NCBI GenBank assembly: GCA_016165875.1
Contig: JABBOT010000009.1
Location: forward strand, 9,712,017 to 9,776,016
Source of the DNA: Acanthopleura granulata
Lineage: Eukaryota > Mollusca > Polyplacophora > Chitonida > Chitonidae
Length of the DNA: 64,000 nucleotides
Reading direction: 5' to 3'
The notes below the pieces were generated by a model that was given only the letters and a program-made list of their open reading frames with translations, searched no databases and was not told where the DNA came from. Below are positions 33,201 through 47,112 of this stretch, one piece after another. Positions within the stretch are counted from its first letter, which is position 1. The number at the start of each line of letters is the position of its first letter. A program made the position numbers and the translations under genes.

Positions 33201-36200
33201 TGTGAAGCTAATGTATGGGTTTGGGGTTACCATACAACTTTCTAGAATGTGGCATCTCCCAGATTACAGTGGAGTCCTATCCATAGAATACGAAACTAAG
33301 AGAAGGCAAGGCTAATAATGGAAGTGTCAGGTGGTCACGGTAGGGGATTGCTTAATCCGCATGACCACTGTACAGGTGATCATAATTTCGAGCTCCTGGG
33401 TTAATATCCAGGGGAACGATTTGTTGTTCCCCTGGTACATCCTTATGTCGAGGCCTGTGGGTTCAAAATTTAGAACAGCATGCCTAAGTTGTTTTGCAGT
33501 TTCAAATCAATCAGTTGAAAGGGAATCCCCCTATGAATCAGCACATTACTTGTAGTGTATAAATGGTTGTCTCCCCTTGTGTCATTGAGTGGTGCAATAT
33601 ATGAGGGGGCTTCACATTGAAAGTTAGATTTGCTGAACAGTCCATTTGAGCAGTTGGACTGCTTATTGTAACAGTTGTGAACTTGTAAGAATGTTAACAT
33701 ACACCTGCTGCTGCAGATGTCTCTGTACATACCCTAGTTCTCCCCCTAGAAGATGGGATCTTTTTATGTTTGTGATGATGACTATGTTAATTTTTACCTG
33801 TTACATACTTTCATGTATCAGGTGAGCCCGGGTGAGGAAAGGGTGGAGTATGGCTCGGCCCTGCAGAAAGGATCACGAAAAGGAAACCTCAACCACCTGT
33901 TGAACTTTACCTATGCCCCTCGCGATGCCGTTGATGGTGTGAGTGGGCGAGGCATAGGCTCCTACGGAAGATGGCCTCGTAGAAAAAGCTTCAAGACCAG
34001 GTACAACAAGGAACAGTTCCTTCAGGCAAAGTAAGTACTTCTGACTTCTTATTGAACACTTCTCTTCAAGCTGAACATCTACCGTCTTACAAGTGTAAAT
34101 ATTTTAAGTTAGTGTGGCATTAGGCAGCATTGAACAATCCAATAAATGTACATATGACTAGTGGTAATGATGACCCATGTGGTAAAATATTTATGACATT
34201 GTTTCAGCTGTCAGTTCATTGTACGGGAAGGGGAAGACTACTCTGTACATAGTGCTGATCCAGACAGACTGGTAGATTGGGACCTTGTGGAGCAAGTGGT
34301 AAGATCTTAGTTCATCTTCTTAAAGTTTTGCCTTCATGTGGTTGAAATATTGCTGATGTGATATTGAGCCATAATCATAGATTCGGTCCTCCCAGTGTCA
34401 GGTTTATCATCAATATATCTATTATTTATTGATTAGAACATTTTATATTAATAAAAGGGGTGAGGCTTTTGATGGGAGGATGATAATTCCAGGGAGAGCT
34501 AATGACATGTAATACACTCACACAATGTTGAAAACCCTTCATGGTTTAGAAGTGGGTCAACCCCTTTCATTTGTGTTATCAGATTCCTTACCCCAGGCAG
34601 GAGCATATAAACATGACAACTTAAGTCTTTGACTCTGCCAAGAATAGCTGTAATTCTAACCAACGTGTTTTTTGGCTTCTAGAGAGTGTGTACTTCAGAG
34701 TTGCCCTCCTGCCCAATCTGTTTGTATCCACCTGTAGCAGGTATGTCAAAGTTTAGTGTCAGCATGATTGATAATAACTCACATCTTGTAATCTGTGTTA
34801 ATTAGTGTTAGATCTGTGCTGCTTCAGGGCCAGCTTGACGTGAGATTGCATTAATTTCTTAGTGATGTTACATTTAGTTACAATGCACTAAAAGCAATGC
34901 AACTGACTTCAAAATAAATTCTGAGTTTAATATTTGTCTTAAATCACACTTACTAGGTGTATTAATTACTGTGGCCCTGTATCACTGCAACAAATTTGAC
35001 GAGAGGCTACACTGATTTCTTAGAATTTTATTATAATCTACTGTAAGCACATCTAGAAGAATACATTGCACATCTTACCAAAGCTGTTGTAAGGCGATTG
35101 TAAATGTAGTAATTTACTATTGTAATCATTGACTAAATTTAGTATACCTTCACATGCAGGTGTTTGTATGAGTGGACAATGTACTAGTGAGTAAAGTCTT
35201 CTTACCTTCATTGTTAGGAGTTGTACTGCAGCAGTTAATAACAATTACAGCAGTAAGACATGAGTATGAATGTTCTAATCTGTGTTATTTTCCCCGTTAG
35301 CTAAGATAACACGCTGTGGTCACATCTACTGCTCAGCATGTATGTTGCACTATTTGGCCCTTGGGGAGAAGAACTGGAGGAAGTGCCCCATATGTTACGA
35401 GGCCATCCACAAGGATCATCTGAAAAGGTGATGCTCTCTGGCAGCAGTAAGGAAACTTGTGACAAGGGCAGTTTTTATTGATCATCAAGCATGTGAAATC
35501 AGGTCTCTCTCTAGATTATGGCATCTTGTGTGTTTGGTTTTTGACAAGTTATGCAACATTGTAAAGGGTGAAAACAGGTGGTATTACAGTGTTTAAATGA
35601 ACCCTTCTCCAGCATTATATAGGTTTTTGAAATTGTCACATGCAGTTCCATTGTGAATTGTTCCTGTTGTGAAATTAAATCTGTAGGCCCTCCCCCTCCT
35701 CCGTGTCCAAGGGGGTTAGGATGCCAGTGCGGCATAATGACCCAGGAGCCTCTCACCAGTGTGGTAACTGTGAGTTCAAGTCCAGCTCATGCTGGCCTCC
35801 TCTCCAGCCTTATGTGGAAAGGTCTGCCAGCAACCTGCAGATGGTTATGAGTTTCCCCTGGGTTCTTCTGGGTTTCCTCCCATTCTTGAGTACAGCATTA
35901 AACATCAATCAAATAAATAAATAAATCTGCAAAGTATTAAAGCAAAAGTAGGTCAAATCTGGCTCTCACTCGTTTGTCTACAGCTCTAAGGCAGGAAGTT
36001 TGTCAGGTATCTGGAGAATATAGTTGTTTTACTCATGGCACCGTTGACACTGTGGTAAATACTAGTTAAGTCCAGGACAGCAGACAATTTCTAGCATTAC
36101 CAGAATGTGACTAGCTTTAAATTGCTGATACAGTGTGCAGACCAAATGTGCCAGGAGCTATAAAGTGGGTGAAGAGATCACGTTTCAGTTGATGAAGAAG

Positions 36201-39200
36201 GAGAAGGGAAGCACTGTTGCTCTACCCAAGTCCTACTGGACTCAGAGGGAGGGAAAACCACTCTCAGTCAATGGTTAGTTTGACTTTTGGTTTAACTGTA
36301 TCAAGGATAGCACTGTAGATGTGCCCAAGTGCTGTTTGACAGGGCAAAACACTCTCAGTCAGTGGTAACTTTCATTTTGGGGTTAACTATATCAAGGGTA
36401 GCATTGTAACACTGGCTAAGTCCGGCTGGAATCTGGGGGAGCGCAAAGACTCAGGGTGCAAGAAGCACTTACTGACAAAGATTCTCCTCCTCCCTCCCTT
36501 TCGGGTTGTATTCCATGTAGATTGAATTTAGAGCTTTACTGTGTTATTAAATTATAAAGCTTGGCATTTCAGGAATTGAGTCCGTAACCTACTTAATGTG
36601 GAATTGTTATATACAATCAAGTGGAACTTTTCAAATTTTATCAGAGACTACACAACAAAGTTAAGAGCATGTGACTCCTAAAATTTCTTTATTTCCACCT
36701 CTACATTTAATTGAGGTTTCATGTAAATGCGGTCCTGCTTCAGCTGAGACATTAGGTTAGAAGGCTTTTCAGTTACCTAACAAAAGTCATTGGTTTTTCT
36801 TCTGGGAGCTCAGATTTCCTCCACCCAGGAACCTGACCACCCTTGTGAGTAAAAAATCATGGAGTATGGCCTGAAACAAACAATCCAATCAATAAATAAC
36901 TATAAATGAGTTGTCGCCTGTATGTTTCGTTTAGATGAGCTGGTCAGCCTGACAACAAGCCTGGTTGTGGCCTCTGAAGAGGATGTCCAACAGCTGATCA
37001 TAGAGCCAGAGAGACAGGCCCTTCAAAGCCAGCTGGCAGCAGAGACAGAGGTGAGCTCACGCAGTCTGGATCCCCAGCATACTAGCTGTGGGTGGCAAAC
37101 TTTAACAAAAACAGTATCCTACTACCAATGCCCTAATTCCTCAACCATTACAATGATTAAAGAGCACCTTGCAGTGTCATTTATGCTTGACAATGATAGT
37201 AGTTATGCAGAGATACATGTACCAGCTGGCACTGTATGTTTACCACTTGTTTGTAAGTTGGTCTGTGAATGGCAAAATATTTTGCCTGATGTTTTCAGAA
37301 CAGTTAATCTTGTGGAATTAAAACTTGGTACATGGCTGCATCATGACAAGTTACAGATCAAGTTTGATCTGAGATGTAGGAAGGCAGCTTACATTGGTTT
37401 CTTGGTCTCTTAACAGGCGTCAGAGATCTGCTTCATTGAGTCAGCCCTGGCTTTACTAAAGGTAAGGTTAGCATTCTTGGGTCAGATGCAGTGTCTGTTT
37501 AGACATAAGTTGAAATTGTTTGGCCTTACATTTAAACCATACTTGTTGAAATTTGGAACATTCAACAATTATTATTTAACCCTTAGGCTCCAACGTGTAT
37601 TGTATTGAGGTTTGAAGGAAAGTACTTTTTTTATGGAAATAACACTCCATTCTGAAACGTGTATAAAGTTTGAAAGTGGTCAAATTTTTCACGATTTACA
37701 AGATCACAAGTAATAGAAATCCATTGTTTTGAACTTGTTAGTAAACATTGCAAAAGATAAATTTGACATGTCATTCAGTGAAAACAAAGCCAGTTACCAT
37801 GGGGACACTTGTCATGACCAGAAAGAGTATTTTCAAGAATCTGTTTCTTGTTTGGTAGGAAAGAGTTAATGACCTGAAGGGCAGTAAAATGGTAAGAGAG
37901 GAGGTAAAGAAGAAATTACAGCCAGATTTGGGGATGAAGGATACTGATGAACCAGCTCAAGTCTCCCCACCAAAGAGGATGATACACAGTGAGGTATATA
38001 TGACCTGTTGTAAGAAAGTGGTTTTGCGAGCTGGCCATGTATTGGTGCTTGCCTTTCAATGGCAAGGGCATGTGTCATGAGAGTTCAAATCCCACCAGGA
38101 ATTTGTCAGTTTTCCTGCTCTCACTGTGTTAGAGGATTTAGTGACATAGAGCTAAAGATGATTATGGGCTGTTGTGCAGTCTAATGTTCCTTATAGGATA
38201 AGTATTCAGATTTAGTATTTATTTGTAATTAGCTACCCCTGTATACATTGTTATATTGAGATTTAAAAAATATTTAAAAAGTGTATATTAACTTGAGTAA
38301 TATAGCACATGAAATGGCTAGAGAATGAGGCAGGTTGTATGCATTTTTTCCACCAACACTCAGTAGTCTCCACTGAATGACGTCACACAAGCACAATCTG
38401 CTCGGGCTCTTCGAGCTTCGCCATTTAGTGTAGTGTTAAATTAAAGCTACATGAGTGACACAAGCATCGTCTGAAATCTGGCCAGAAGTAAATGGGAACT
38501 TCGTCATCCACTATGTGTTCAAAGTGATACGATATCTGATATCTGCTTCTCTGTATCTAGAATCTGTTTCAAACATCATATTGTTTAGATATGAATTCCC
38601 AGGTTGTGTAGCCCAGTCGGCCCTAGTATGCTGAGCCGTACTGGGCAGCCGGCTGAAGATTAGCTAGGGCAGTAAGTCTATTGTTTTTGGCAGATTTAAA
38701 GTGGTCCTTACGTTTCTCAGAAGCCCTCCTGGTGATACACTGCGTAAATAGGTTATAATCTTTATAATTGGGATCAGTAGCAAAATCTGGACACTAAACC
38801 TTTAAGGATACCGTTTGTAAGGCAAAAGCTTTATGAAACAAAACTTAGAAATGAACCTTGGCAGACACAATCGGTTATATTTGTGCATCAAATTACTTGG
38901 AGCACAAAGTGTTTATAACTTTTAGTGGGTTTATTTTTGAGGAGAATATTTGAAATTTGAAAAGAGGTGTTTTCTACCCTTGAAATGAAGAACTTTTTGA
39001 ATATGGCAGTAAGGAATGGTCAGTCTGGTTTAAACAGAATGAAAATTGAAAATGTGAAATGTTTTTTTTTTGTAGAACATTGTACATTATTCTGATGCAT
39101 TCTTTGATGAGGAAGAGAAGGAAGTGGAGGAAGAGGCAAAAACAGAGCTCCATCAAGGACGGACAACCAGTGGAGCAAAGAATGTTACACTTGAGGGGGA

Positions 39201-42200
39201 TGAATATGGAAACTCTGCTGAGACAGCTGAGCAGAGCCCTGATTCAGCAACTGAAGGACCCTCAGAGGTCATAGTGCTCAGTGGTGAGCAGTCATTGCCT
39301 GAGGACCAGGCTATAGAATACCTTGCTGTTGAGGAAGAGGCAAAGCCTGAAGTGCATACCTCTGGAAATACGTTCTATTATTTCTATCAAGGTGAGAATA
39401 ATTTCATTAGCTTTCCCAGTCAGTGTTAAGAAAGTATAACGGTGTGATAAAAGTTGTATTCCATTGATGCTGTACTTTGAGATAAATTTTAGGGGAAATA
39501 AATGTATTTATTCTTTCTGTCAAATAACAGCCCTAACCAAAGAAGCATTTTCATTTTGTGAAGTGACTGTTAAACTGTGGTATGTGTGAATATCAGGTGA
39601 ATAGATGGTGAAACTTCAGTCAGCCATTGAGTGTCATTCATGTGACTTTGTTTGATAACAAGCTGTGTCCAACATGTTAACACTGAAGGCTATGTTCATG
39701 TCAAGCTCCCTTCAAGACTCTCTTTATTTTCACCTTGTGCGGATAGATTTAACCCATTTAACTTCCTGGTAATCAGTGATGTATGGGATGTGTCCTGTAC
39801 AATTTTCAGTGAATTTTCACTCCAAAAGAAAAAAAATTTCAAAAAGAGGCTCTAACAGTAACTAAGAATTTGTTATTGGCCATTCACTTCAGTGTAATTG
39901 AGGATCAGGCTGTGAAAAAATCTTGAGCATATTGTTAAACACCAGTGAAATAACTCGTACACTTCATGTTCCAGCCAAGGATGGCCAGCACATCTACATC
40001 CATGCCGTGAATGCCCGGTGCCTGGTAAAGGAGTATGGTAGTCTGGAGAATTGCCCAGAGACTCTGACAGCCACAGTAGTGGAGATAGAGAGCGTCTTCA
40101 TGACAGAGGTGAGAACGCCACTGTTATGGATTCAGAGTTCAGATCTAGAACAGGTCAGGTTTTCACTTGCCATTACAATGTAAGGCAAAGTAGAGCGAGT
40201 TTATGGGAAATGTGGCATCAGCATTTCTGTTATGGTCAGCTGTCCTGTCAACTTAGCCTGCGATTTAAACTGAAGCACAAAACTGTTAACTTACATTTAT
40301 TTGTCTCTGGTAATGGGTGAAATTTTAAAAGTGCATATTTAGCTGATCATGAATAAGATAGTCTGCAAGTTTTGAAGAATGCGATTGACTTGCAAAATGT
40401 TACATTTTTTGACGTGAGTGCTGGCATTGGAGGAGTTGTTTTTGACCTGAAAGTTAACATTGACATAGGAGGCAAAACCGCTGTGTTTCTCTCTCCAGGT
40501 TAAAAATGCTGTAAAACAATTGATTTTCATTGAATGTTGTGTGCTGTATAGGAGCTGAGAAGACGGTTACGTTACCTTTGTCACCTGCCCCTCACCTGTG
40601 AGTTCCAAGTGGCCGAGGTCGTCCTCAAGCCACCAGTGGTCTCCAGGGACACGCTGAACTTTTATGCAGGCGAGTTGTACCCTTTATAAATATTTCAGTA
40701 TGCTGATAAATAATGAAGATAAGTTTCTGTCAAATACTGATGTTCAGATGAGCATTTACTGCCAGTTTTAAGGGACTGTTAGAGATACTTCAGTTTAACA
40801 GTTAAAGGTGGAGAAAACGTGAAAATGACATACAAATCACATAAAAGGGTGCAAAAGGTTATTTGTAAATGTGGTTCTCAATATTTATTTTTAATTTTCT
40901 TTAAGGAGAAAAATGCACTTGAAAAGAATTTTTGTATGGCGGGTATGTGGGACCGCATTTTGGTATATATAGTCTTTGTGTAGTAATGTTACAAATGAGG
41001 ATGTAACACATGTAATAAATACTTTTGCACAAGAATTTGCCATTTTTCAGGTAACAAATGTGTTCAACCTGGATTTGGATCATATTATATGTTCATAAAT
41101 TTTTATCAAAATTCAGGTTAAATGCATATGCTTGGATATATAAACAACAAATTTACATTCATTTAAGTTTATTAGACATGCATCACATCTTATTTAGAAC
41201 ATCATTATGCGACGACAATAAATACCAAAAGTTGGTCCGAAATACCCACCATACAAAAATATTTTCAAATACCCTTTTGAATTTCCTCTGAAAAAAAAAC
41301 TGAAAAAAAAAATATTAAAGACCATATTTGCAAATCAGTTTTGAAGCCCTGGGCCCTTAATCTAGAGGTATTTCTTGGATACGGTACCTCTGTTACCCAC
41401 TGTGCTTAATACTTAGATGTTCTTGTATATTCTTATGTTTATGGTTTGTATTTTCAGGCGAAATAGAGAGGCGGCAACGTTTGAGACTTAAGAAGACTCG
41501 AGATGAAAAGAAACGAACTAGGAAAATAGAAGAACAGGAAAAGCTCAAGCAAGGCTTTTGTAAGAAAGTTTTTGCTTGTTACTTTGTAAAGTGAGATGTT
41601 TTTGATTTTCTTGTAAGAAAATCAGATGTTGTCACAGTGACGCTAAAAGCCCCTCCAGAAATACTAAGAAAAAAAAATACGTGAAAAACACTGGACCTTA
41701 TCTGTCTAATTTGCAGACATGTTTTGTGATATTTTTTTTGTTGCTTTGGTAATTGTTTTGAAATTTATTAAACAATTACAGTGAATATTTAACTATATGA
41801 GGTAATGATATCTCAGTGATGACACATACTGGTAGATTGGCGGCCTTTTTATGCATAGCAATGCATTATTTAGTCATGAAAATTCGCAGACTGGAAGCTG
41901 TTGACTAAAGTACAACCATAGTAAAATAGTTCTAAACATGATGCAATGATTTAACCTTTCTGGCATTCAGTTTTGATACACCTTCATGATAGAACATTTG
42001 TTGTGACATTTTGTGAGATATAAATAATTCAGAGGACAAATCTTTTGTCAGTGTATACAAATAAAAATAATTCTTAAGTGTATCCCATGAACTTGAAACA
42101 GAACAGAGGAGTTGTTGTCGGTTAGGCCAGTATGGGTGAAATCCCTAGCCTGCAAACAATAATGCAAATATTTATCACTAATTAGTACTTGCTTTCCTCA

Positions 42201-44892
42201 TGAAGCGATTCTCAAGCCTCTTAGCTTGCACAACAACAGATAGATAAAAGTGTGAAATTATGATAGATTCACTTTAGTGTCTTCACACTTGTCATAAACA
42301 AAGGCCAGGCAACGGAGTTATCTCCATGCAAGAAACTTTAGCATTAATCATAGAATACATTTAAGGGCCTATAGGGTCTAGTTACTGCACTTCTTTCTCT
42401 TCACCTACAAGCCAGGAGAAAACAAGGATATTCTAGTCATCCTATTACACCTAAGTGAAATAGGTTAAATGACCGTAAAGTTTGCCCTAAAAAGTACATA
42501 TTTAGACCAAGGGGCAAGTATATGTTCTATAAATGTCACATGTTTTCCAGCTATACCTTAGGAAGGCTGTTTAGATTAAATTAGTCACTGAATCTGTGTA
42601 TTGTTTATAGATCCGGAGTTACGAATCCCGCTGAACAGTTCTGAACAATTCCCGACTACCACGGGAGAGCGTGAGGTGGGCTCCAGCACCCCCTCTTCTG
42701 CGTCCTCACATTCCCCACCGGTCATAAGTCCTACCAGTGCAAAAGGTAAGAACAAATCGACAGTCCTGAGTGCCCTATAAACCACTAACTTGATCAGACT
42801 AATTTTAAGATACGAAAAATAGAAATGGTTTCAAGGTGGTGTCCTCTGATGAATTTTGTACTTTGGGTTTTTAGCAAAAATCTGATATGGGAAATTTATT
42901 TTTTTTTTCTTTGTTTTTTTTTTTTTTGTTGCTTCTTGCCAATAGATTTAGCCGAACTTTGAAATCATTGTTTCCCAGTAGCAGTTTTCTTCCTGTTTTG
43001 CCTATCTCTTCCTTGTTAACTTCATTACAGTAGGGTGTCACACAGACATGACGGGCTAAAACTGTGCTGAATTCTGGCATAGATTTCAGTGTGTACAGGT
43101 CTTTAAAGACACTGTTTAATTCCTTCTTATTGCATAGCCGTTAAATGTATTCTTTATAAGGAGTTTTCACTTTCATCTCGCATAGATGTGTAGTATTGTT
43201 TAAGAACAGCGGTTAAGTATTTTAATTCTTTCCCCTTTTCACATGTTAACAAGGCATTTACTCAACCATATTTTGAAGGCATTGTTCTGTGTTGACTGAG
43301 AAAATTAGACATTTTGTGAAGTCCTGAAACCAGTCAATCCAATCAATCAGCAAAATCAAATGAAAAATGTGCATAAATTGCTACTGAATTCGGGTACTTT
43401 CCTCGGGGATAGGCACCAAAACTGTCAAGTACCCTACAAGAGGTCTTATGCATTTTGTACTCTTTAGGGTTGAACGTATTTGCCAGTGAATTTGTGCCTG
43501 TGAGAGGAGGGACCAGCCCCTCTAGCTCTGCCAGTTGGGGGAGTGACGCAGGGACCATGTCCTTTGCTACAGTAAGCCAGTTATCATAAACCTTCTCTCA
43601 TTCTCCTGCTTCTCCACTCTCCGACTTTCATGTGGTGCAGTTTGTTGTATCATTTTGTCTAGCGCAAATAAAAGCAAGAAATAAAAAAGAAGAGAGTGTA
43701 TTATGCACTAATGACTACGATCTGTTTTCAAATAGAATTTAAAAATGGTTCAAACATAACTAGCCTCGATTTGAACAGTTATCATCCAGTTATCACAACG
43801 TACAGTAAGCATCTGGATGGTACTCAGCTGTCACTGTTACTGCAAAGTCGTAGAGCACGAGACGATGGGAATGAGTGTTATTGCTCAACATTTATTAAAT
43901 CCACAGATGTGTACCAGGCTGTGTGAAAACACACCATTCTCTGCTTTGCAAGCACAACTACACAGAAAGAGTGACATATTGCAGAAAAGATCAAAAGACA
44001 GCATAGCTTGTATCGACTTGTTTGAGTTGATCAGGGGTTCCCCATTGATGACAGCCAGGCTGGACATGTCATGGTTTTGTAGTGATTACAGTTACATATA
44101 TTACAGCTGTTATGCAGTGATTTCCATTATACATGTTACAGGTGTTTTGTAGTGATTACCATGATACATGTTACAGCTGTTTTGTACACTTTGACAGATG
44201 CTGAAGGAAGGGAAGGCCATGCCAAAAGTCTGGCCCAAGGCTGCTCCCTCGACTGGGTCCTCTGGGAAACCAGGAGGCAAGAAGTCGAGCCTGCGACGTA
44301 CAGACAGTGATGAGAGCGACACCGAGGACAAAGTGCCCGTCCCAGAGTTCCACTCGGCTTTTGAAGATGCCATCCAGCAGGCCTTTGATAACCTGTCCAG
44401 GTCTAAAGGTAGGAAAGTTTTGACTGGAAGGTTTTTTTTTGCACCTAGATGTGTACATTTTTGATTACATGACCACTGTTTAGTGATGACAGATGTATCC
44501 TACTTTGAGTTTTTTGAAGGCTATGCATTATATTGCACTTGAGTCCAAATTAATTTTGTAGCTTGTCAGGTAATGCATGTCAAGTGTTAACTGTCAATTA
44601 TTGAATCCATACCTTCAGCTTCTCACGTTAGACTAGTAAGAGAGATTTAATGGCTGGCACAAATGGGTTTTAGAAAGATAGTAAGTTTGATGATCCATAG
44701 TCATGTGGATAAAATCTAATATTTTCATTTGGTTAACACATTTTTGCAGGTTTAATTTTCTGAACAAAATTTTTTTGTTTTCTTTTATCAGAGATAAATG
44801 AGGCAGAAAAACCCATGGAGAATGGGCAGGGACGAAAAAAGAGAAAGCAGAAGAAGCTGTTGTTCACAACAACCATGACAAGAGGGAAATAG
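30214..44892 (+). CDS. RNF10: RING finger protein 10 (RNF10), E3 ubiquitin ligase, 18 coding exons, 795 aa
   Basis: Exons: 30214-30289, 30798-30967, 33822-34030, 34208-34298, 34683-34740, 35301-35427, 36134-36273, 36935-37050, 37417-37461, 37859-37993, 39076-39391, 39975-40108, 40552-40669, 41458-41559, 42611-42745, 43468-43571, 44198-44408, 44792-44892. Phases close to 2388 nt; human RNF10 has 811 aa. A basic Ser-rich N-terminus leads to [10 protein letters not shown], the block [20 protein letters not shown], then a C3HC4 RING (C192, C195, C207, H209, C212, C215, C230, C233). Further conserved blocks are FYYFYQ...[24 protein letters not shown], the charged helix [28 protein letters not shown], and a basic tail at 777-784. 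RNF10 acts as an E3 ligase, known for ubiquitinating 40S ribosomal proteins, and in transcription with MEOX2. The start was chosen because [10 protein letters not shown] aligns with the internal human MDKNSGSNSS. The intron after 40669 has a GC donor; all others are GT-AG. Confidence 0.95.
33408..33435. repeat. Perfect 10-bp hairpin with 8-base loop
   Basis: CCAGGGGAAC at 33408-33417 and its exact complement GTTCCCCTGG at 33426-33435 flank an 8-base loop. It lies in an intron of RNF10. No function is known. Confidence 0.6.
35688..35929 (+). repeat. SINE family A, full length, in RNF10 intron
   Basis: It shows the tRNA-like head, the linker ATAATGACCCAGGAGCCTCT, the B-box GTGAGTTCAAGTCC, the core, and the tail ATCAAATAAATAAATAAA. 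It lies in sense orientation in the intron after the RING exon. Confidence 0.9.
36775..36902 (+). repeat. Diverged SINE-like remnant
   Basis: The copy reads CAGATTTCCTCCACCCAGGA, then CATGGAGTATGGCCTGAAAC and ends AATCAATAAATAAC. It resembles the 3' end of family A/C elements but is too diverged to place. It lies just upstream of RNF10 exon 36935-37050. Confidence 0.45.
44078..44190. repeat. Tandem repeat, unit about 38 bp, three copies, at an RNF10 splice acceptor
   Basis: The unit GTAGTGATTACCATGATACA followed by TGTTACAGCTGTTT is present nearly three times. Each copy contains a TTACAG that resembles an acceptor. The array ends about seven bases before the true acceptor of the exon at 44198. 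Confidence 0.8.
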
Positions 44893-45060
44893 TCTGTCCC
44901 TGTGACTGAGGCTGTCTGAGAATCCCACAGTACGCGTGCACTCCTGCAGCGTGTGTTCTGTGGATAACGCTTTGTGGTGCCATTTGAGGATAGCTTACAA
45001 AGATCTGGATAGTAGCACAAGCATTTGTCTGGAGGGTGTGATAGTATTGCAACAGGGCTA

Positions 45061-45385
45061 CCCAGATGTGTCACAGCTTCCATGACAAGCATGCGGTCTT
45101 GAAGACATTTATTAAAGGGTGTTTTGTTTGCCTTTTGTCATTAATTGTGTGTATGCTGTGAGAGATGAGGTGAGGTTGATTCAGGCTTTGTCCCTCAAAT
45201 AAGTTTTCTGGCATCGGGACCACCCAGATGTGTCACAGCTTCCATGGCAAGCATGCAGCTACTTGCAGACATTTATTAGGGAATGTTTTGTTCGCTTTTG
45301 GCATTCTTTGCGAGCATGCTCTAAGAAATGACTTGATGCATTCTGCTGAGTGCCAGTTTATACCTTGTTTGATGGTAATTGTGTA
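45061..45385. repeat. Diverged tandem duplication, unit about 163 bp
   Basis: CCCAGATGTGTCACAGCTTC starts at 45061 and again at 45224. The similarity continues through GCAAGCATGC, AGACATTTATTA and GTTTTGTT for about 130-160 bp. The array probably lies in the RNF10 3' UTR. Confidence 0.75.
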
Positions 45386-46635
45386 CCATATATTTCTTGT
45401 GTTTTTTTTTTGATACAAAAGACTGACTTCATTTGCATTTTATACTAGCATGGTTGTTGACAGAAAATCATTTATGAAGCTTTGTGTTCCTTGTCGTTGC
45501 ACTTTTTGAGAACTTGACAATTTAGAAGTGTAAAAGCATTGTTGTCTTCATGATGTATGATCTTTTGTTCATGTTAAGCATCCATTTATGTTCAGATATA
45601 TTTGCTATGCATTTCGTGGCGGTAGCTTTGTAAGCATTCTGTTCAGTGAAAAATTTGCGAGTATGACTTTGAACAGTTAATCAATCCATAAATTAAGATA
45701 CATTTTGATCTGGGCTTGCGGTTACATTCAATACCAAAACCCCCACTAAATACCAAGAACATCGCTAATCTTCTGCCGATGTGACCCTGCTGTCTGACAT
45801 TGAGCCGCTGCTGCAATCAGGAATGCTAAGGATGGAATTTTTTCCACATTACACATTCCCCTGCTCTACAATGTATTGTAGAATTTCTGCTGAAGACCAT
45901 TTATATCAAAATATTACTGCTTTATTGCAGAGTTTATGGAAAGATCAGCATACATTAATGCCACATCATGTACTGTGGATCTAAAAAGCAGTGGGGCCTG
46001 TTTTCAAGAGTCATAACAACTTTGCATATAGTACTTCGTTTCCTGAGATGATGTATATTTTCACTAATTTCTAATGTGGAATAAGTTGTCTGCCTCTTGA
46101 AATGGGCTCAGAAATAACAAAGAGTTTGCCATTTATAATATATATACTTATTAATAGGAGTACTGTTTGTCACTTCACAGAATCCTGTGATCCACATGTT
46201 ATATAAGTGTATACTGATTGACATAGGATAGTGATGAAGACCAGAGCCTAGCATTCAGTATTTGTTAAATGAACAAGAGCACTTGAAAGACGAATTGTCA
46301 GCTAAACTATTAGCAAAGGATTTTGAGAGAGATAAAGGTCAAATGGTGTGAAATCTGAAATGCTGACTCAGCCTTGGTATTATGCACTTTTTTATTCTGG
46401 TGACAACCAGTGTTACTGTGACACTCCTTGTAGAACATATCTACAGTAATGTATCTTGTGTTATCAGTGTACCAGGATTGAGTTCAGGCTGTGCCAAGAC
46501 ATGCATCCTAACCGCTTACTGAACTAGCCTTAGATCACAAGCACTGAGGTATGTGATCGCTGTATTCGTTATGATTTCAGGGTTTTGGAGAGATTGTAGG
46601 GATGACGACTTTACTAGGCAAGATATTTGCAGAGT

Positions 46636-46872
46636 AACTGGCCTTGATGGTGTGTTACCTGGCCTTCAGAGGTATATTATCAGGCCTTGATGGTGTGTTA
46701 CTTGGCCTTCAGAGGTGTATTATCAGTCCTTGATGGTGTATTACCTGGTTGTCAGAGGTATATTGGCAGGACTTGATGGTGTATTACCTGGCCTTCAGAC
46801 TTGTATCATCAGGTCTTGATGGTGTATTACATGACCTTCAGATGTATATTGTCAGGCCTTAATGGTGTATTG
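46636..46872. repeat. Minisatellite, unit about 47 bp, five copies
   Basis: The unit CCTTGATGGTGTATTACCTG followed by GCCTTCAGAGGTATATTATCAGG recurs about five times in direct orientation. Confidence 0.85.
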
Positions 46873-47035
46873 CCAGGATGAATTTGTTTATTGGCTGTGA
46901 AACATTGTTTATTGGCTGTGAGAGCTTGTGAATTGCCTTTCAAAGGTACTGATGAGGTTAACTTCACTGGCCATGTTCATGTACAGGCCTAGATTTCTTG
47001 GCCACAGTTGGTTCATTGGCCATATCCCAGGATAT

Positions 47036-47112
47036 GGTTAGAGGTTCATTCAAGGCCCTTGAAAATTTAATTATAGAGGTTCATTCAAGGCCCTTGAAAG
47101 TTTAATTATTGA
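47036..47112. repeat. 41-bp tandem doublet
   Basis: AGAGGTTCATTCAAGGCCCT followed by TGAAAATTTAATTAT occurs twice in a row with one or two changes. Confidence 0.85.

Noticed and set aside
37081..37413. 163-codon frame starting in RNF10 exon 36935-37050 and running on
   Set aside because: A GT donor at 37051 and the phase of the next exon show that the extension is intron read-through.
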